Below are positions 31,282-44,953 of a stretch of 64,000 nucleotides of DNA, piece by piece. The translations under genes were made by a program, and so were the position numbers. A model generated the notes under the pieces. The model was given only the letters and a program-made list of their open reading frames with translations. It did not search any database and was not told the DNA's origin. Origin of the DNA: Lunularia cruciata (taxonomy: Eukaryota > Streptophyta > Marchantiopsida > Lunulariales > Lunulariaceae); NCBI GenBank assembly GCA_948567375.1, contig OX419756.1, positions 44,654,333-44,718,332 on the forward strand. The letters are read 5' to 3'. Each line of letters opens with the position of its first letter. Position 1 is the first letter of the stretch.

Positions 31282-34200
31282 AGGTTTGCAATAGGGTTCT
31301 TACAAACCCTTGGGCATTGGCAATTCCTGTCTTATTGGTTCAGATCAGTTTGCGGTTCTTGAAGGGAAAGTGGATGGCAAGTTTTTGGTGCTCTTTTTCC
31401 ATGTAGAGAATTACTTAGCAACCCTGTACAATTTCATAATTTTGGGAAAATTTAGATACGTGGAATTCCATTTGTAAGGGACATTGCATGTGATTGTGGT
31501 ACTTTTACTCACATTGTCACACATACAAAATCTATTCTCTCTTTGTTGTTGAAGCAGTGTTCTGATTATTATGTAGTGCTAAAAAGGATGATTCTCCTAG
31601 TAAGAATGCTAGAGAAACAAGAAAGAAAGAATCTTGAACAATAGGTTGTCAATGCATGGTTCAATATTCTGCGGTGCAAGTGAAGGCTTGATTGAGTACT
31701 TTCTGTCAAGTGAGATGTAGTGACGGTTTCGCTGGGTAGGTCGGAGCTTTAGCTTCGTATCCTACTATTATGTGGTCATTACGTCTACAGAGGAATTATG
31801 GATGAAGGCCCTTGTGTCTGAAGTTTGTTCGTGTTGTATTTTTCTGCGTTAGCCTCTTCTCGAGGTTTGTTGTACCTAATCATGATGCGCGAAGTCTCCA
31901 ACGTGGTGGGTATAACATCTCTATATCCTCTACAATCCGTAGAGGATACTAACCATTTGTATGTAAGCACGGGGATGGAAAACAGTGACACTTGCACTTC
32001 GTTGATGTCGATATACGAGCCGATAACTGTGGCTAAGCCTTGTAGGTACCTTCGAAATGCTCATGTTAAGGAAGAGGCGTTAACTTTTGGTAATATTTTC
32101 TGGAAGAGTTTTGTACTACTATCTATGCAGTTTCTGAACGTCGTGGTTAATCAGCATGAGTCTTGTCTGCCAGTCGTTGACAGGCATCACCCAGTATGTG
32201 CGTTACGTAAATGTACGACATTGAGTACCCTGTGACAACATGAACCTGTTTTGTCCATCGCGCACACCTCGACTTAACCTACCAGATAGTGCCCTGTCCT
32301 GTTTCTGCTCGAAGAGGGCGTTGTTATTTAACACTGCTTGCAAGGCTTGTGGCTGTCAGTTTTATCAGATGTTTTACCGCTAAGGTTTTCTTTTATGTGG
32401 CCAAAGCAGACTGCGGTAAGAAGCTGATCGACATTCTATGTATGGGACATGATTTTATTTCGTCTGGTTACTCATGATTGCGACCTGTTCGGAAATATTC
32501 GACTCAGGTAGTCCATGTTCTCTCGCGCCTGTGCTTGATTCCCGGATTTTTGTCTTTTGTCCCTTAAACTATCACACTACTCGCTCTATTCAGTCTTTGT
32601 TTTGAATGATGAAGTTCTAGTAACAAACTCAGTGACGCTACGGAATATACATGTAGAGGTGAGACACACTTACAAGGAAAAAACCTTTTATGTAGAGATA
32701 CAGTGGAGTTTATCCAATTTGCAGTCCTACCCAACGATATGAGTTTGCCAAGGCGAGTTTCCAGAAAAACAAAGTGAGAGAAGAGACAAAAGACAAGATA
32801 AGATACTACTTTTTGTGTCTTGTGCTGTCTCTTGTGTGGGTATATTGGCTGCGGTACTAGACTTTCCATATCCCCTGTCGGTGAAGCTAGTCAATATAGG
32901 TATGTGGTAGTGTCTACTAAGGTCTCAGTGATGCAGCTAATGGGGTTTAGCCTTGACGTGGATGATCATGGAATGGTTCGGTTGCTGTGTTGAAAACGAC
33001 TTTGTGTTAACTTCACGGTTGATCACGCTTGTAATCAAAATAAATCATGCCTCCTTTACTCTCATCTGAAGGCGTTCCACTACATGAGTCCTTCCTCTTA
33101 CGTCGCTCAGAGTTTTACGATACTGTAAAGCCATATTGCAACATCTACCGATCACTTCACCTAAGGCTTCAGGGACATAGTTTGAAGTTTCTCAGTTAGG
33201 CTAAAATTTTAGCTACGCCTCTATGGCACTTAACCTCGTGATTTATGTGTTTCCATGCATACTTTCAGTTGCATTTGATGATATTGTGGACGATGGCTTG
33301 CCCGTTTTAGTTTATAAGTTGAGCGTAGTATACTACTCCTACCTCGTAAGACATGTTCATATTTTTTGTAAAGTGAGTATAATTCATTCGTTATCCTTCT
33401 TAGATGCTTTGCTCTATCTTGTTTCGTCATGTGCTCCTCCTCGTTAGGATTTTAATATCGTTGGTTTTATATGGTTCATTATATCTATTACATGCTCCGC
33501 ACATTAAGTAGTTAATATTTCTACAACCTGGTTGAATTCCTTTCCTGGAGCTATGTTGCTAGTCCTGTAGTTATCTTTCTTGTGTCCGCAAATGCATGTG
33601 TGACAACATCTGGACTCCAGACTATCAACTAGAGGGGTGAAGTTTTACTACTTCTAGATTGGAGCGTTCTAAACAGCCATTTAAAGAGCGTGTTGCAGCT
33701 AGGTACTACTGTATCCAACAGAAGGATTGAGTATCAACTGGTTGTCACATCCAGATTTCTAAGTCGGAACTTGTTTCCGATCTGGACGTCAGTCTGGCAG
33801 TGCCCAATGCAGGACTACATCCTCTATTTGGACCACTGGGAGCCCCGATGATAGGCCACTGGCTGGTAGCCTTCCTGTTGTCGTCAAGGGTTTATTTTAC
33901 GACGTTCATCTCGTCTCCTCAAAGTATGGCTGTACGATTCTTTTAGTCATGGGCAGGATTCATCTCTTCATTACTTTCCAAATGGTCGTTTACCACATTT
34001 CTCATGATCATGAAAAGGTGGTTTCCTGACTGGCTCTCAACCCCTTTCAGGATAGGAAACGAGGGAAGGAAAGTGTAGGACTGGTCTTTGTCCTCGTTTG
34101 CTTTAAATCATCCACCTGCTCTTTTCGTGGTCTTTCGAAGTGGGGACTTTGAATAGTTAGAACTAGCCAAATTGGGGTCGGAGTTGGACTCTTACTTCCT

Positions 34201-34300
34201 AGATTAGTTTCTTTTGTGTGTATGTCGTGATCTGTACTTACCAATAAAACCACAGGGGTTCTCAAATTTTGAACATGAGTTTGATGTTCGACTCCAAAAG
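31282..34300. other. 3' flank of the SKP1-like gene; no gene recognised
   Basis: Probably 3'UTR, possible intron sequence and intergenic DNA. AATAAA-like signals occur just after the stop (31277) and near 33040. The longest open frame (31825-32235, plus) shows no domain, motif or family resemblance. Confidence 0.5.
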
Positions 34301-37300
34301 AACTGCATAGTGAAAATAATGAGTAAACTATCTGTAAAGAACTAAAGCAAACACCGCCGATGTGCTCTGCATCCTAGACAAATTCAAAGCTTTGACATAG
34401 CTCTCGTCTATGTTGGATGATGAGAATTATTTGACCGGAGATGGCGTGTTCCTTGAAGCACACATTGCCCGCCGCTCTATCTATGTGCCCTGATTCCTAC
34501 CAAGTTGGCACACCTCATGGAATAGTTGTCATCATGTTGGCGGGAGAAACCGAGTCGTCTATCCCAGCCTCAAACCATGAGTTGTTTACCTACATTGATT
34601 TTTGCTGATATGCATTAGACAACCGTAGTTTCGACTGCCTACTTAAACAACGAATCTTCAGCCATCTCACTTTCAAGTAATGCTTTGATATTACCCCAAA
34701 ACTAGCCAATTCTTCTCCAGGCTTCAAAACCCGGCGTGCTACTGTATCCTGGCAAAGGAGTTATTACACGCATGGCTTTACGTACTCCCTTAGATTGACC
34801 AATCTCCATTCTACAACACTGGAATCTTTTACTTTCAAGTTCAAGTGCATGATCTGGAGTCGGTGGAAAGGTCCAGGTCTATGGTGGGAATCTGCACGAG
34901 TCCTGTTTTGTCCAAATCAGATCTGATAGCAACAACTTCACCATACAAAATAGGCGGCTACATTGTAATGACAACGCTAGGTAGTTGACTTCCTCGACTC
35001 TCAGACAGTTGATGCAATCAACAAAGCAACTAGTTCTGTATAGTCAACTATCCGGACGTCTACACACTCCAGTGGCACATCCCATGCCTCTCCGTCTTTC
35101 AAGTCACAGAAGGCAAAGCTCCACAGTATTGGGGATGCCTTTTCCGTACGGTAAAAAGACACAATTTCATTCATGCTTGCTGCTCTGTGCTAATACAGTA
35201 CTATACAGTGCTATTTCCTCGCTCAACTCAGGCAAGGATAAGGGTTGGTAGATCCTACCCTACTAGTATCTGATGCACTTCCCGAGAGATATCTCCGTGA
35301 ATCTAAACGCAGATATGTTTGTCCAGTCCAATACTGTTTTCAATGGCATATATTATAGGATGATTAAGGGTAGAGGTGGTAAGTTCCAAGACAACATTCA
35401 GGGAGATATATCTCTCTAGCTCACTATGGGTGTTTAGTGGCATGCACTATGGGATGACTAAGGGTGAAGAGTCATTTCAGTAAGAAAACCTTCTTGAGTA
35501 GCACAAAAACTGGTAGAGATTAATAGTTTGGTGCCTATTTCTATATGGGTGGAGGTTTAAGGTAAACATACCTATTCTTTTGGTGCATCTGGATAAATTT
35601 AGGTTGAAATTTGTGTAATCTACTTTGTTTGGATAAGGCATTTGATTTTTGTGATGGTAATTGATGGTGTGCATTGAACGACGTCGGTAGGCATTGGTAT
35701 GTTCACTGTTCTCATTGGTATACATTGGGCTCCGTTGCTTCTTGCTAGTTTATGCTCATTCACCTAACTGTGGATATCAATTTTGTAAGTAAAGATAAAA
35801 TAAGTTTTCATACGTAAGTGGAAATGAACAGTGTAAAATATATCAAGAAAATATTGTCCATAATAGTTTATTGAGGGGAATCATCTCCTCTAGCCGCCTG
35901 TGCTCTTTAGAAGCCTTATGAAAATGCTTTGAAGTAAAATCGTGTTGCAGCCATAATAAAAGAGTTTATATTGGGCTCTAAGCCCACATGATAAATTGGT
36001 CCTCAAGATACATTGGTATGTCCTAAAACATGTTAACCCTCCCAACAATTTTTGCAATAAAACCATACCGGTGCCGTAAACAAAGACCCCCACCTCCCAA
36101 GTATCAACGTAGATCTTTTTCACTCTTCTTCTAGAAAAGAATTGAATGTTCTAGTCATGTTACAAAAATATGAGATGTTTGAAGAATTTATTCTAGCTGT
36201 ATTCTCTTTTTTTTTCCCCCACCTATATGACCCTCTAACTTCTTTTATCTTAGTTTAGCTTTACTACTCAAGAAATAAGATGTACCAGTACTAATTTTTC
36301 AAATGTATTTAATCTACATGCTATAATGCTATATCTTGATAAAAAAATTTGACCCATAATTAATCCAATATTACAATATCAAATTTATTAGGAAAAATAT
36401 GATCTGTTCAATTTTTTACTTTCCATCTTTAAGAAGCAAATAATATAGATCCTCCGTTGACCATTCCACCTCCTCAAGAAAAGCATGCTAAATCAAATCA
36501 ATACTCACTTTAGAGAATAATTAAGTATAGTTAGAATAAATTCTTGTAGCTCTAGACCTAATAGACTAAAACATAATATATTCAACCCAGAATTGTATTA
36601 GAGAACTATCATAAAAGCTAAGCAACTCAAATGGAAATAATATTTGTCCATTATCTCTCAAGAGCATTGAGATTCTTAAGGTACTACAATTATGCATATG
36701 ATTTGTTCCTCTTTTCTAGAAACAAAAAGATGCTCTATATATTAGTAATGCAACTAAAATATGAGAATTTTAATAACTTGTACTATATCTCTTTCCTTCA
36801 CATTATATAACTCTTTAAATTCTTTAATCCTTAGCTTAATTATACTACTAGAGATGTTTTGGAATAATACACAATGTCATTATGATTGCATGTAACTAAC
36901 CAACTAACTAACTATATACAATAGTAACTAGAAGCTTCCAAAAGATAATCCAAGAAGCTACTAGGAAATTTTATAAAAAAGATTATTAAGAAGATACCGA
37001 GGAAAATTCCTAGATATTGAGTAGGGTACTGAGGTATTAGAGAACCTTCTCGGAATGTAAAGTATTGAAGAAACTTCATAAGGATTGAGTAACATAGCTT
37101 GCAAGTTAATTTCAAAAGAAAGCAAGCTTGTGCTCCCTCAAGAATAAACAATAGTGCCTTCTACAATCTCCAATATCTTCAAATTCAACTCAATTGTTTT
37201 TCTATAATATCATTTTATCTTGTAAAATCATTAAAATTCATCTTTTATTAGTCAAAACTAAAATTAGGAATTGCACATAGTCAAAGATGGGCTAGTAAAC

Positions 37301-38784
37301 TAGTTTGTGAATGAAGATGAGTATATACCTTTAGGTGAATTCAAGACTAACACTAGTGAACTTAAGCCTAATTGATCAAGACTTGTGGGTGAAATCTTTG
37401 ACCAATATGTTTGTTGTATTTTCTTGTATACCACCTCATCAGTTGTTATGAGGGATGATGATTTGCCTTTGTAATAGTGATTAAGTATATAAAGAAGAAG
37501 AAACAATTATCCTTAGTGTATCTTAACTTTGAAATTCATTCTAGAGAAGTCTTTATGTGCACTCAAGTTACAATTGTATAAGGCAGAGTTCATTTTTCTA
37601 TAAGTAGATCACCCCTCTTGGAAAAGTGAGGAAGTGATATACCTTGAAAGTTGAATAACATAAAGAGGCTTGCTATAGAGGTTTGTAATGTGCATAGGCT
37701 ACAAGTAGAGCAAGGTGAAGGAGTGTATCAAAGAGTAAGTGAGTGTTAAGTGAGATTTCAACTCTTATGTTTGTGTTGAAACTTCAAAAGACATACAATG
37801 GGATGAACTAGAATGGCCTATGAGTAGTGTTTCTTAATGTCAACTTTATCCTATAAAATTTTCACATTTCTATTTGTGGATAATTAGGTCCAAAGTTAAC
37901 ATTTGGTACACATGTTCAGCATGAACTTCACAACTTGAGTGATGGAGTCTCAACATGGTGGTGCTTCCAATGGTTACTTATATTGATCATTGAATTTGTA
38001 ATAGTTATATTCAATTATGTGCAATGAATCTTGACAAATAACCATTTGTATATTTCAACACCCAAGTTTATAATTTTTTATCATTATGGGTGAAAATAAC
38101 ATGGAAGGACTGGATTGTTGAAATTTTTGTGAAAAGAAGCATCAAGATATTTTTTAGTTCACATTTGCTTTTAGTATTGTTAGAAATCTCATACAAAGGT
38201 ATAGCAACTATAATATAATGTTGCACTAGTTTGAACCAAAAAAGGAAAAAGTGTCCAATTTGACCATACAAAGCTTATTCAAACAAAAAAAGGAGATGAA
38301 TTAGCTTTGGAAAATAGTAGAGCTAACACCAAGTAACTAAAAAAAGAGCCTTAATGCCAAATTTTTTTATTTTCTTTTCTTTCATTTTCTAACTAATATG
38401 AGGATAATTGGTATCAAGACTCAAGAATTTTGGGTAAAAGTAGTGACTTCACCATCAAATGTTAAGAAAAATCAAGAAATAGATAATGGGATATATGTGC
38501 AATGAAATGCACTATGCTTGCTGAAAATTTCAAATATGACAAAGGAATACAAAGTTGAAAGATACCAAGGAGCCAAATAGGTAGAGTATGGCTATGTTGC
38601 ATAAAGATCCACACATCTTACTTTGATGATTTTTATTATGATCCTTACATGTTTGATAATTTGATAGTGCTATATTATGGTTCTAACGTTATTAAAGGTT
38701 TTTGATTTTACAAGGTCAATAGTTTCTCTAAAGTCTAATGAAATAAGGTTTGATTAGCAATTTCAAAGTTGTGTGCTTACTTGA
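34301..38784. other. No gene recognised; AT-rich decayed repeat sequence
   Basis: From about 35.5 kb the sequence becomes markedly AT-rich. The stretch at 37320-37500 resembles 49520-49700 (shared CAAGACTTG, CATCATC and AAGTATATAAA-like segments), so part of it is probably the end of a gypsy-type remnant. A short open minus-strand stretch near 34.6-34.75 kb has no recognisable family. Confidence 0.5.
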
Positions 38785-38789
38785 GGTAG

Positions 38790-39130
38790 TGTAATACTCC
38801 GAGGACAAGAGAACTCTCCAAGAGAGATATGAGAGAGAAAACATAGTTTCACACTCAATACTCTGATGCCCCAAAGGAGCACCTTCTCTTTATTATATAG
38901 CAAAGAGGATCCCCTCAAAGGAAGCTCCACCCTTCGATCAGATACATGGATTGGTGACCTGTCAACAAGCTCCATCCTTGGATTAGTTGTTTGGATGGGT
39001 GACTTGTCAATCCTTGTCCTTTTGGTGATACCTTTTTCTGATATTACTAGCCTGTTGTACACAACATACTTCTAGATGTTACCAAGCTAATTTTCACCTC
39101 CAGATAATATGTCTAGCTACTTGTATTATA
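38790..39130 (-). repeat. Gypsy 3' LTR (341 bp, internally deleted)
   Basis: Begins TGTAATACTCCGAGG on the plus strand and ends TTGTATTATA. Compared with the other LTR it lacks about 200 bp after CTTGTCC. The lost terminal CA is now TA. Confidence 0.9.
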
Positions 39131-39146
39131 GACCTCCCCCTTTTAA
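39131..39146 (-). other. Gypsy polypurine tract
   Basis: On the minus strand TTAAAAGGGGGAGGTC directly abuts the 3' LTR, a textbook PPT. Confidence 0.9.
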
Positions 39147-39618
39147 GATGCAATGTCTTTGTTGCAAAGTTGTTGCTCAAAAGATTGAACTAATATTGGT
39201 ATGTTGGTCAAGTTGGCTATTGGCTCCTATGTTGCTTCATATATTGGGTACCCTTTCCAATGGACCAGATATTCCACATGCGGTTGGCGAGTACTACGGA
39301 TGCATTTTCTAGAGAATGTGTTTGACCTCATACTCCTTTGCCTCATCAACAAGTGTTGGACAAGGTCAACTTTCTTGGATGGAAGAGAAGTGCAGGGAGC
39401 ATATCAATTGTATAAGGAAACATGAAACACCGGGTGGATCTTCATATGTAGCGGTAGCTTGAGGTGATAGGCTATGGTATCAATGCAAAAAAGGATTGAG
39501 AAGGTCCAATAAAATGAGGTCTAAGCTTATGAGGACCAACTAACTTGAAGTTGGTGGTTGACAGCTAGACTTGATCTCCCACATTGAACTCCATGTGTTG
39601 GCGGTGTGCATCTACATA

Positions 39619-40330
39619 CTACTTTTGCTGATTTTGGGTGATCCACAATTTGTGCTTGGTGTTCTCCACACCTTGTTGGTATCTAGAAACAAAAGTGTTG
39701 GCAATGTCAACCTTGGTAGCCACCAAATGGACCTTCATCAAGCTTGCAGGTGTGAAAGGATGCTCTTCATACATGAGGAAGAACGGTGTGACTTGTGTGG
39801 AGGCATTTACTGAATTGTTGTAAGCAAATTCCACCAATGGGAGTAAGGTGTCCCGACTCTCTTGCTCATCCAAATTAAAGCCCCAAAGCATGTCCTCAAT
39901 AGTGCAATTCACCCTCTCTATTTTTCCATTGGTCTATGAATGGTAAGCTATGGACATGGCCAATTTGGTTTTGAAGAACCCAAAGAGTGTTCTCTAAAAC
40001 AAACTAGTGAATTGAGTGCCTCTATTTGTGATGAGCACTCAAGACAAGCCGTGATGAGAAAAGACTACATCTAAGTACAATTGAGCTAGTTGCAAGGCAG
40101 CTACATCCTTGGTGGTAGGATGCACATGAATCATTTTGCTAAGTCGGTTGACAAAGACTACAATGGAGTCAAATCCAGAGGTGGTCTTGGGCAATTCAGA
40201 AATCAGATCCATGCTTACTTGTTCCCAACGTTGTGTAAGAGTGGGGAGAGTTGGGGGAGTCCTATGGAAGCTTGATTAGAAGCCTCATTTTGTTGACAAA
40301 GTAGGCACCTCCAAACATATTCCATCACAT
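39619..40330 (-). pseudogene. Gypsy integrase (decayed)
   Basis: Read on the minus strand: a zinc-finger remnant with CLLCQQNEAS near 40310, then the core with SMDLISELPKT (first Asp). Next comes LITNRGTQFTS, where the second catalytic Asp has become Asn, and TNGKIERVN with the Glu. The C-terminal part reads LPLVEFAYNNSVNASTQ and FLMYEEHPFTP. Stops within the core are TGA and TAG. The Asp-to-Asn change is what a C-to-T change on the opposite strand would produce. Confidence 0.85.
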
Positions 40331-40527
40331 CATTGCTCATCTTGGGCCAATAATAATGGTGTTTGACCGCATCCAAGGTCTTGTCCACTCCAACATGACC
40401 TACAATGGCAGAATCATGACATTATGCTAGGATGGTGGTTTGTAAATCCGTGTCATCCAAGATCCATAACCTGCCTCATGGAAGGTGAGTCCTTGGGTGC
40501 TAATGATGCCTTTGGATGATTGAGCAC

Positions 40528-42780
40528 CTACAATTTGTGGATTAGTTTTTTAGCAGCAAGAATCTTGGGCCAGAATTTAGGGTTCATCTTGACTTCCATG
40601 ACCAAATTTTTTGCCATCAGCATTTGGCTGAATGCATCTACAAGTTGCTTCTTGCCTTCCACATATTTGATTGTCATGTTGAATTGTTGTCTCCACTTTG
40701 CACACCAAATTGACAAGAAAGATCTTTCTATGTCTTGAGGTAGACTAGATGTTTGTGGTCTATCTCCACCACAAATGCCTTCTCACTCAGATAATGCTTC
40801 AAATGCTTGGTTACAAGGACAATGGCAAGCTCTTCTTGTTTGATGGTGTGATAGTTGCATTATGTCAGTAAAAACTCACTAGAGACATATGCAATTGGGT
40901 GCAATCCATCCTGCCATTCTTGTTGTAGGCTGCTCCTTGTAATGTTCCAAGGTTAATAGAGAGACACAGAAGAGAAAACACACAAGTTTCACACTCAGAG
41001 CTCCAATGCCCCAAAGGAGCACCTTCTCTTTATTATATAGCCAAAGAGGATCTACTCCAAGGAAGCTCCACCCTTGGATCAGATACATGGATTGGTGACC
41101 TATCAGCGAGTTCCACCTTTAGATTAGTTGCTTGGATGAGTGATATGTTGGTCCTTGTTGTATCTGACTGGTCAAACATGTTTTGACCAAAGGGAATCTT
41201 TAGGGAATCTTCTTGTAGGAATCTCATAATCATGTGGGTGAGGTACCATTGGAAAGCTCCCATTGAGACAAGCTTGGGGAAGGAAGGCTAGCTTTTCCTC
41301 TATTGGGAGGAATCTGCACATTTTTTAGGCCTAATTCATTTGTTTAGGCTTCCAAAATTGCCTAAGGCATATTTTGGCTTTTTCCCTATTAGTCAAAGTA
41401 CTCTTTTGGTGATACTTCTATCTGATCTACTTATTCCATCATGTGTAATATCCTTCCAAATGTTACCAAACCAAATTTCACCTCTAGATCATATGTTTAG
41501 CTATTGGTTCTAAGGTTTTCAAGCATATTTTGGTTTCTACCCTATTTGTAGAAGTAACCTTTTGGTGATAGCTCTATCTGATCTATTTAGTACATCATGT
41601 ATAACATCCTTTCAGATATTACCAAACCAAATTTCACCTTTAGATCATATGTCTAGCTATTGGTATTACACTCCTCTTGCTACACTTGATGCATTTATAG
41701 CCATCTTGATTGGATGTTTTGGGTCATACCCTTGCAAGATTGGTGCATGTAGTAATGAGTCTTTCAACTCTTGAAAGGCCAATTCCTATATGGTTCTCCA
41801 TATCCACTTCTTCCCCTTGCCCAATAGTGTTGTTAGAGGCTATGCAATCTTGGAGAAGTCCTTGACAAATCAACAATAAAACCACATCAATCCCGAGAAA
41901 CCCTTGAGTTGAGTCTGATCTTCTAGAGCATTACATTTGATAATGACCTCTACTTTATCTGTTAAAACTTGGATACCTTTTGCACTTACTCTATGCCCTA
42001 AGTAGTCTACTTCAGATTTGCAAAACTTGCACTTTGAGATTTTTGCATACAATTGATTTTGTCATAGAATCTAGAGGACTTCTTGCAAATGTTGCTTGTG
42101 CTCTATTAGTGTCCTACTATAGACTAGGATGTCATCAAGAAAAATGATAATAGATTTATCCAAGTATGGATGAAATAGGTCATTCATCAAACTTATGAAA
42201 GTGGTTGGAGTGTTGGTGAGGCCAAATGACATCACCAAATACTCAAAGTAACCACATATTGTTCGAAAGGCTGTTTTGTGTATGTCTTCTTCTGCAATTC
42301 TAATTTGGTTGTAATTGCTCCGCAAATCAAGTTTGGTGAAGTGCATTTCCCCATTAAGTTGATCAAACAAGTCATCCATGCAAGGTAATGGATGACTTGA
42401 TATTTTTTCTTCACTGTTTGTTGATTTAGTCCCCTGTAGTCAATGCACATGCACATTATTCCGTCCTTCTTCTTCACAAACAATACGAGAGCCCCATATG
42501 GTGATACGTTAGGTTGGATAAACCCCTTTTGCAACATATCCTCAATTTGAGCCTTACACTCCTCCAACTCATGAGGTGATAGTCAATATAGGGCCTTACA
42601 AGGAGATGTCTTCCTAGGAAGTATCTCAATTTTATGATCTACTCTTCTTTTTGGTGGTAAACCTACAAGTAATCCATCCAAAAAGACATCTTGGAACTCA
42701 TTGACCACATCTTTCAATTTCTCAAGAATTTGTCTATTGTGTTGGGCACTCTGGACTTCTCTTAGTGACCCATGAAACAT
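40528..42780 (-). pseudogene. Gypsy reverse transcriptase and RNase H (decayed)
   Basis: On the minus strand: LPPKRRVDHKIEILP, then [35 protein letters not shown] and CIDYRGLN. A frameshift lies near 42385; then [30 protein letters not shown] and the catalytic FLDDILVYS at about 42120-42150. YLGHRVSAKGIQV follows near 42010. RNase H (KMAINASS) is split by the solo LTR and its end reads KYVEGKKQLVDAFS. Catalytic DD is preserved but the frame is broken several times. Confidence 0.9.
40939..41670 (-). mobile_element. Nested solo LTR (732 bp) inside the gypsy RNase H
   Basis: Termini TGTAATGTTCC...GGTATTACA match the host element's LTR family. It is flanked by a perfect 5-bp duplication CTCCT (40934-40938 and 41671-41675). 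An internal block (TTTTGGTGATA...CTATTGGT) is present twice in tandem, roughly 41405-41510 and 41570-41665. RNase H coding sequence resumes on both sides of it. A solo LTR arises when two LTRs of an inserted element recombine. Confidence 0.93.
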
Positions 42781-43499
42781 CTATCTATCTTACCAATAGA
42801 TGTGGTCCTTATGACATACAGAGGCAACTCTTGCCTTTGTGATCTTCCATTAACCCCAAAGATTTTCCATTGACTAGTTTTCAATACTTTCTTTCTTTAA
42901 TCCACCCATGGCATACCTAAGATTGCATCATAATGAGCTAGTTGTATCACTCGCCACTCAATTGCCTCTTGATACACTCCTATAGAGAGTATTACCTTTC
43001 TAGGTAATCACTCAATCCTCTCTATTTGACCATTAGGTAAGTCTACTTGGTCCTTCTCATCCTTCTCTAGTTCCATCTCCAACCTTATTGCAATAGAGCA
43101 CGTTATTTGTTGCCTTAAGGTCTATCAACACTCTCACCGGATTGCCTTCCAGCACTTCATTGACAAAAATTAATTATATATTTATCTTCTTCCATCTTTT
43201 GCACACTCATCCTCTTCCTTCCCCCGCTTTTACTCTTCTTCATTGAGCTAATAAGGCCGCAAGGTACATTTACTTGTGATCTTTGTTTTCTGATGTTGTT
43301 TCCATATCCTCCTCTTTAATTCATCTCTCCATGTGGTTCAAGGGTTGCTTGTATGGAGACCGAGGGCCTCCAAGATGACAACAATTGATTGTTATGTACT
43401 CAATTTGGCCACAATTGTAACATCATCATTGTTTTCCTCAAGCCCCTTCTCCCCGTGGGACTCCTTCTCTCCTTTCTTTGACTCGTCCATGTTCTCCTT
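42781..43499 (-). pseudogene. Gypsy protease/linker region, too decayed to read
   Basis: Lies between gag and reverse transcriptase where the protease should be. Many stops in all minus-strand frames; I could not place the active-site Asp. Confidence 0.45.
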
Positions 43500-44358
43500 G
43501 GAGAGGTCTTGCTCCTTGGTCTCAAAACCAAATGTTGCCCAATTCCATAGGAACTGGTCCACCAAAATGGTGTGTCTCAGCCCAATAATTTTGCATCAAT
43601 GTTATCACTTCACCTTCTTCAAGCACCCTTGCTATTCTTTGAGTACAAACAATGGCTTCAAAAACCATATGAGGATTTTGCATTATTATTTCTTGGCAAA
43701 TCCGCTCTTTCAATCCTCTCTTGAAATTATCAAAAGTCTTGGCTGGACTCAAATTGGTTATTGCAACTTGTAGATTTAGAAATGCCTCCATGTACTCTTG
43801 TATGTTATTCTTCTGCTTCAACCTCCAAAGTCTGGTTCGGGCTATTTGCATGGAATCCACAGATTGGAAATTCTTGAGCAGCCTTTCTTGCATGGCTGTC
43901 CAAGTGACCTCTCTTCTTTCTACCAGCAATGATCATTCCCAAGTGTCATACCATGTGAGGGCTTTATCGGTCAAGTACCCACATGCAAACACACCTGTAG
44001 AATGATCAGTGATCTCCATTATAAACAATCAAAGGTATCAATTCATTCTTGAAATCCAATTTTCTACTTCTCCCATGGAATATTGTCCCTTGTAAGGCTA
44101 GATATTGCACATTTTTTTCATTTGTAATAACAGTGTGGCTTGGTTATTGATTGGAATCGGTGTCATCAGCATGCATAACTCTCTAAGTACTTTGATTATT
44201 GGTGTTGGTTGTTGAAATGAATCTCCTTCTTGCATTACTTGATCATTTTTGACAATATATATTTGATTTTGCAATTCCTTCATGGTCATCTTGATTTCTT
44301 GAAACTCGCTCAACATCCCTTGCATTCCTTGCATCAACTCTTGCAATTGAGGATCCAT
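43500..44358 (-). pseudogene. Gypsy gag (decayed)
   Basis: Starts MDPQLQELMQGMQGML at 44358 with a coiled-coil-like N terminus. Retrotransposon gag landmarks are EVENWISRMN, DKALTWYDTWE, EVTWTAMQERLLKNF and a C-terminal region ending VPMELGN. The frame is constant, but stops (one TAG, three TGA) interrupt 43915-44097. No zinc knuckle was recognised after it. Confidence 0.85.
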
Positions 44359-44940
44359 GATTCCTACACACAACCAATGTTCCTACTTCAATAGAGGGTT
44401 ACAATGATCACTTGGGAGGGAGCATGAACTATAGGGACTACCATTGGAACCTCAAAGGCTATCACTCATTGATAATATTTGTCACCAAAATTGTGGACTA
44501 CAAAATCCCTAAACATCACTTCTGGTCTAACTACATAACATTACTTGCATGTTGAAAGGGTGAGGATTTGGTACATTCAAATCCATAACATCATAATAAA
44601 ATATAGATTATCAAATCCCACTCATTGTCGTATACCACCATAGGTAGAATCACATAGTTTGGTGAATTCATCATTATATTCATGAATTTTGCTCCAAAAT
44701 GATAAACAAGAGATAATCTCATTTCCTCATGTTGGATGTACATAATCTTGATGTAGAATGGATTCACAAATGGGAAGCTAGGTGTAGGAAATTGTCATCT
44801 TGGTGCCTCCATCCCATCTGCTCTCTAAAACACTTCCCAAGTCTAGCAATTGCATTATGTTTTCTCCCCTCAAATTACTTAGTTTTTGTAGCTTGTGTTC
44901 TTCCAAGAAGGGTGATCCATTTTATTGGATTACAACACCT

Positions 44941-44952
44941 ACTTTGATACCA
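44941..44952 (-). other. Gypsy primer binding site
   Basis: On the minus strand TGGTATCAAAGT starts one base after the 5' LTR, matching the initiator Met tRNA with a few changes. Confidence 0.85.
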
Positions 44953-44953
44953 T

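Noticed and set aside
31825..32235. 136-codon plus-strand frame downstream of the SKP1-like gene
   Set aside because: No recognisable motif or family; more likely 3' flank or intron.
34600..34760. Minus-strand open stretch preceded by a TTGCCAG acceptor-like site
   Set aside because: About 50 codons without recognisable family or a donor/partner exon.
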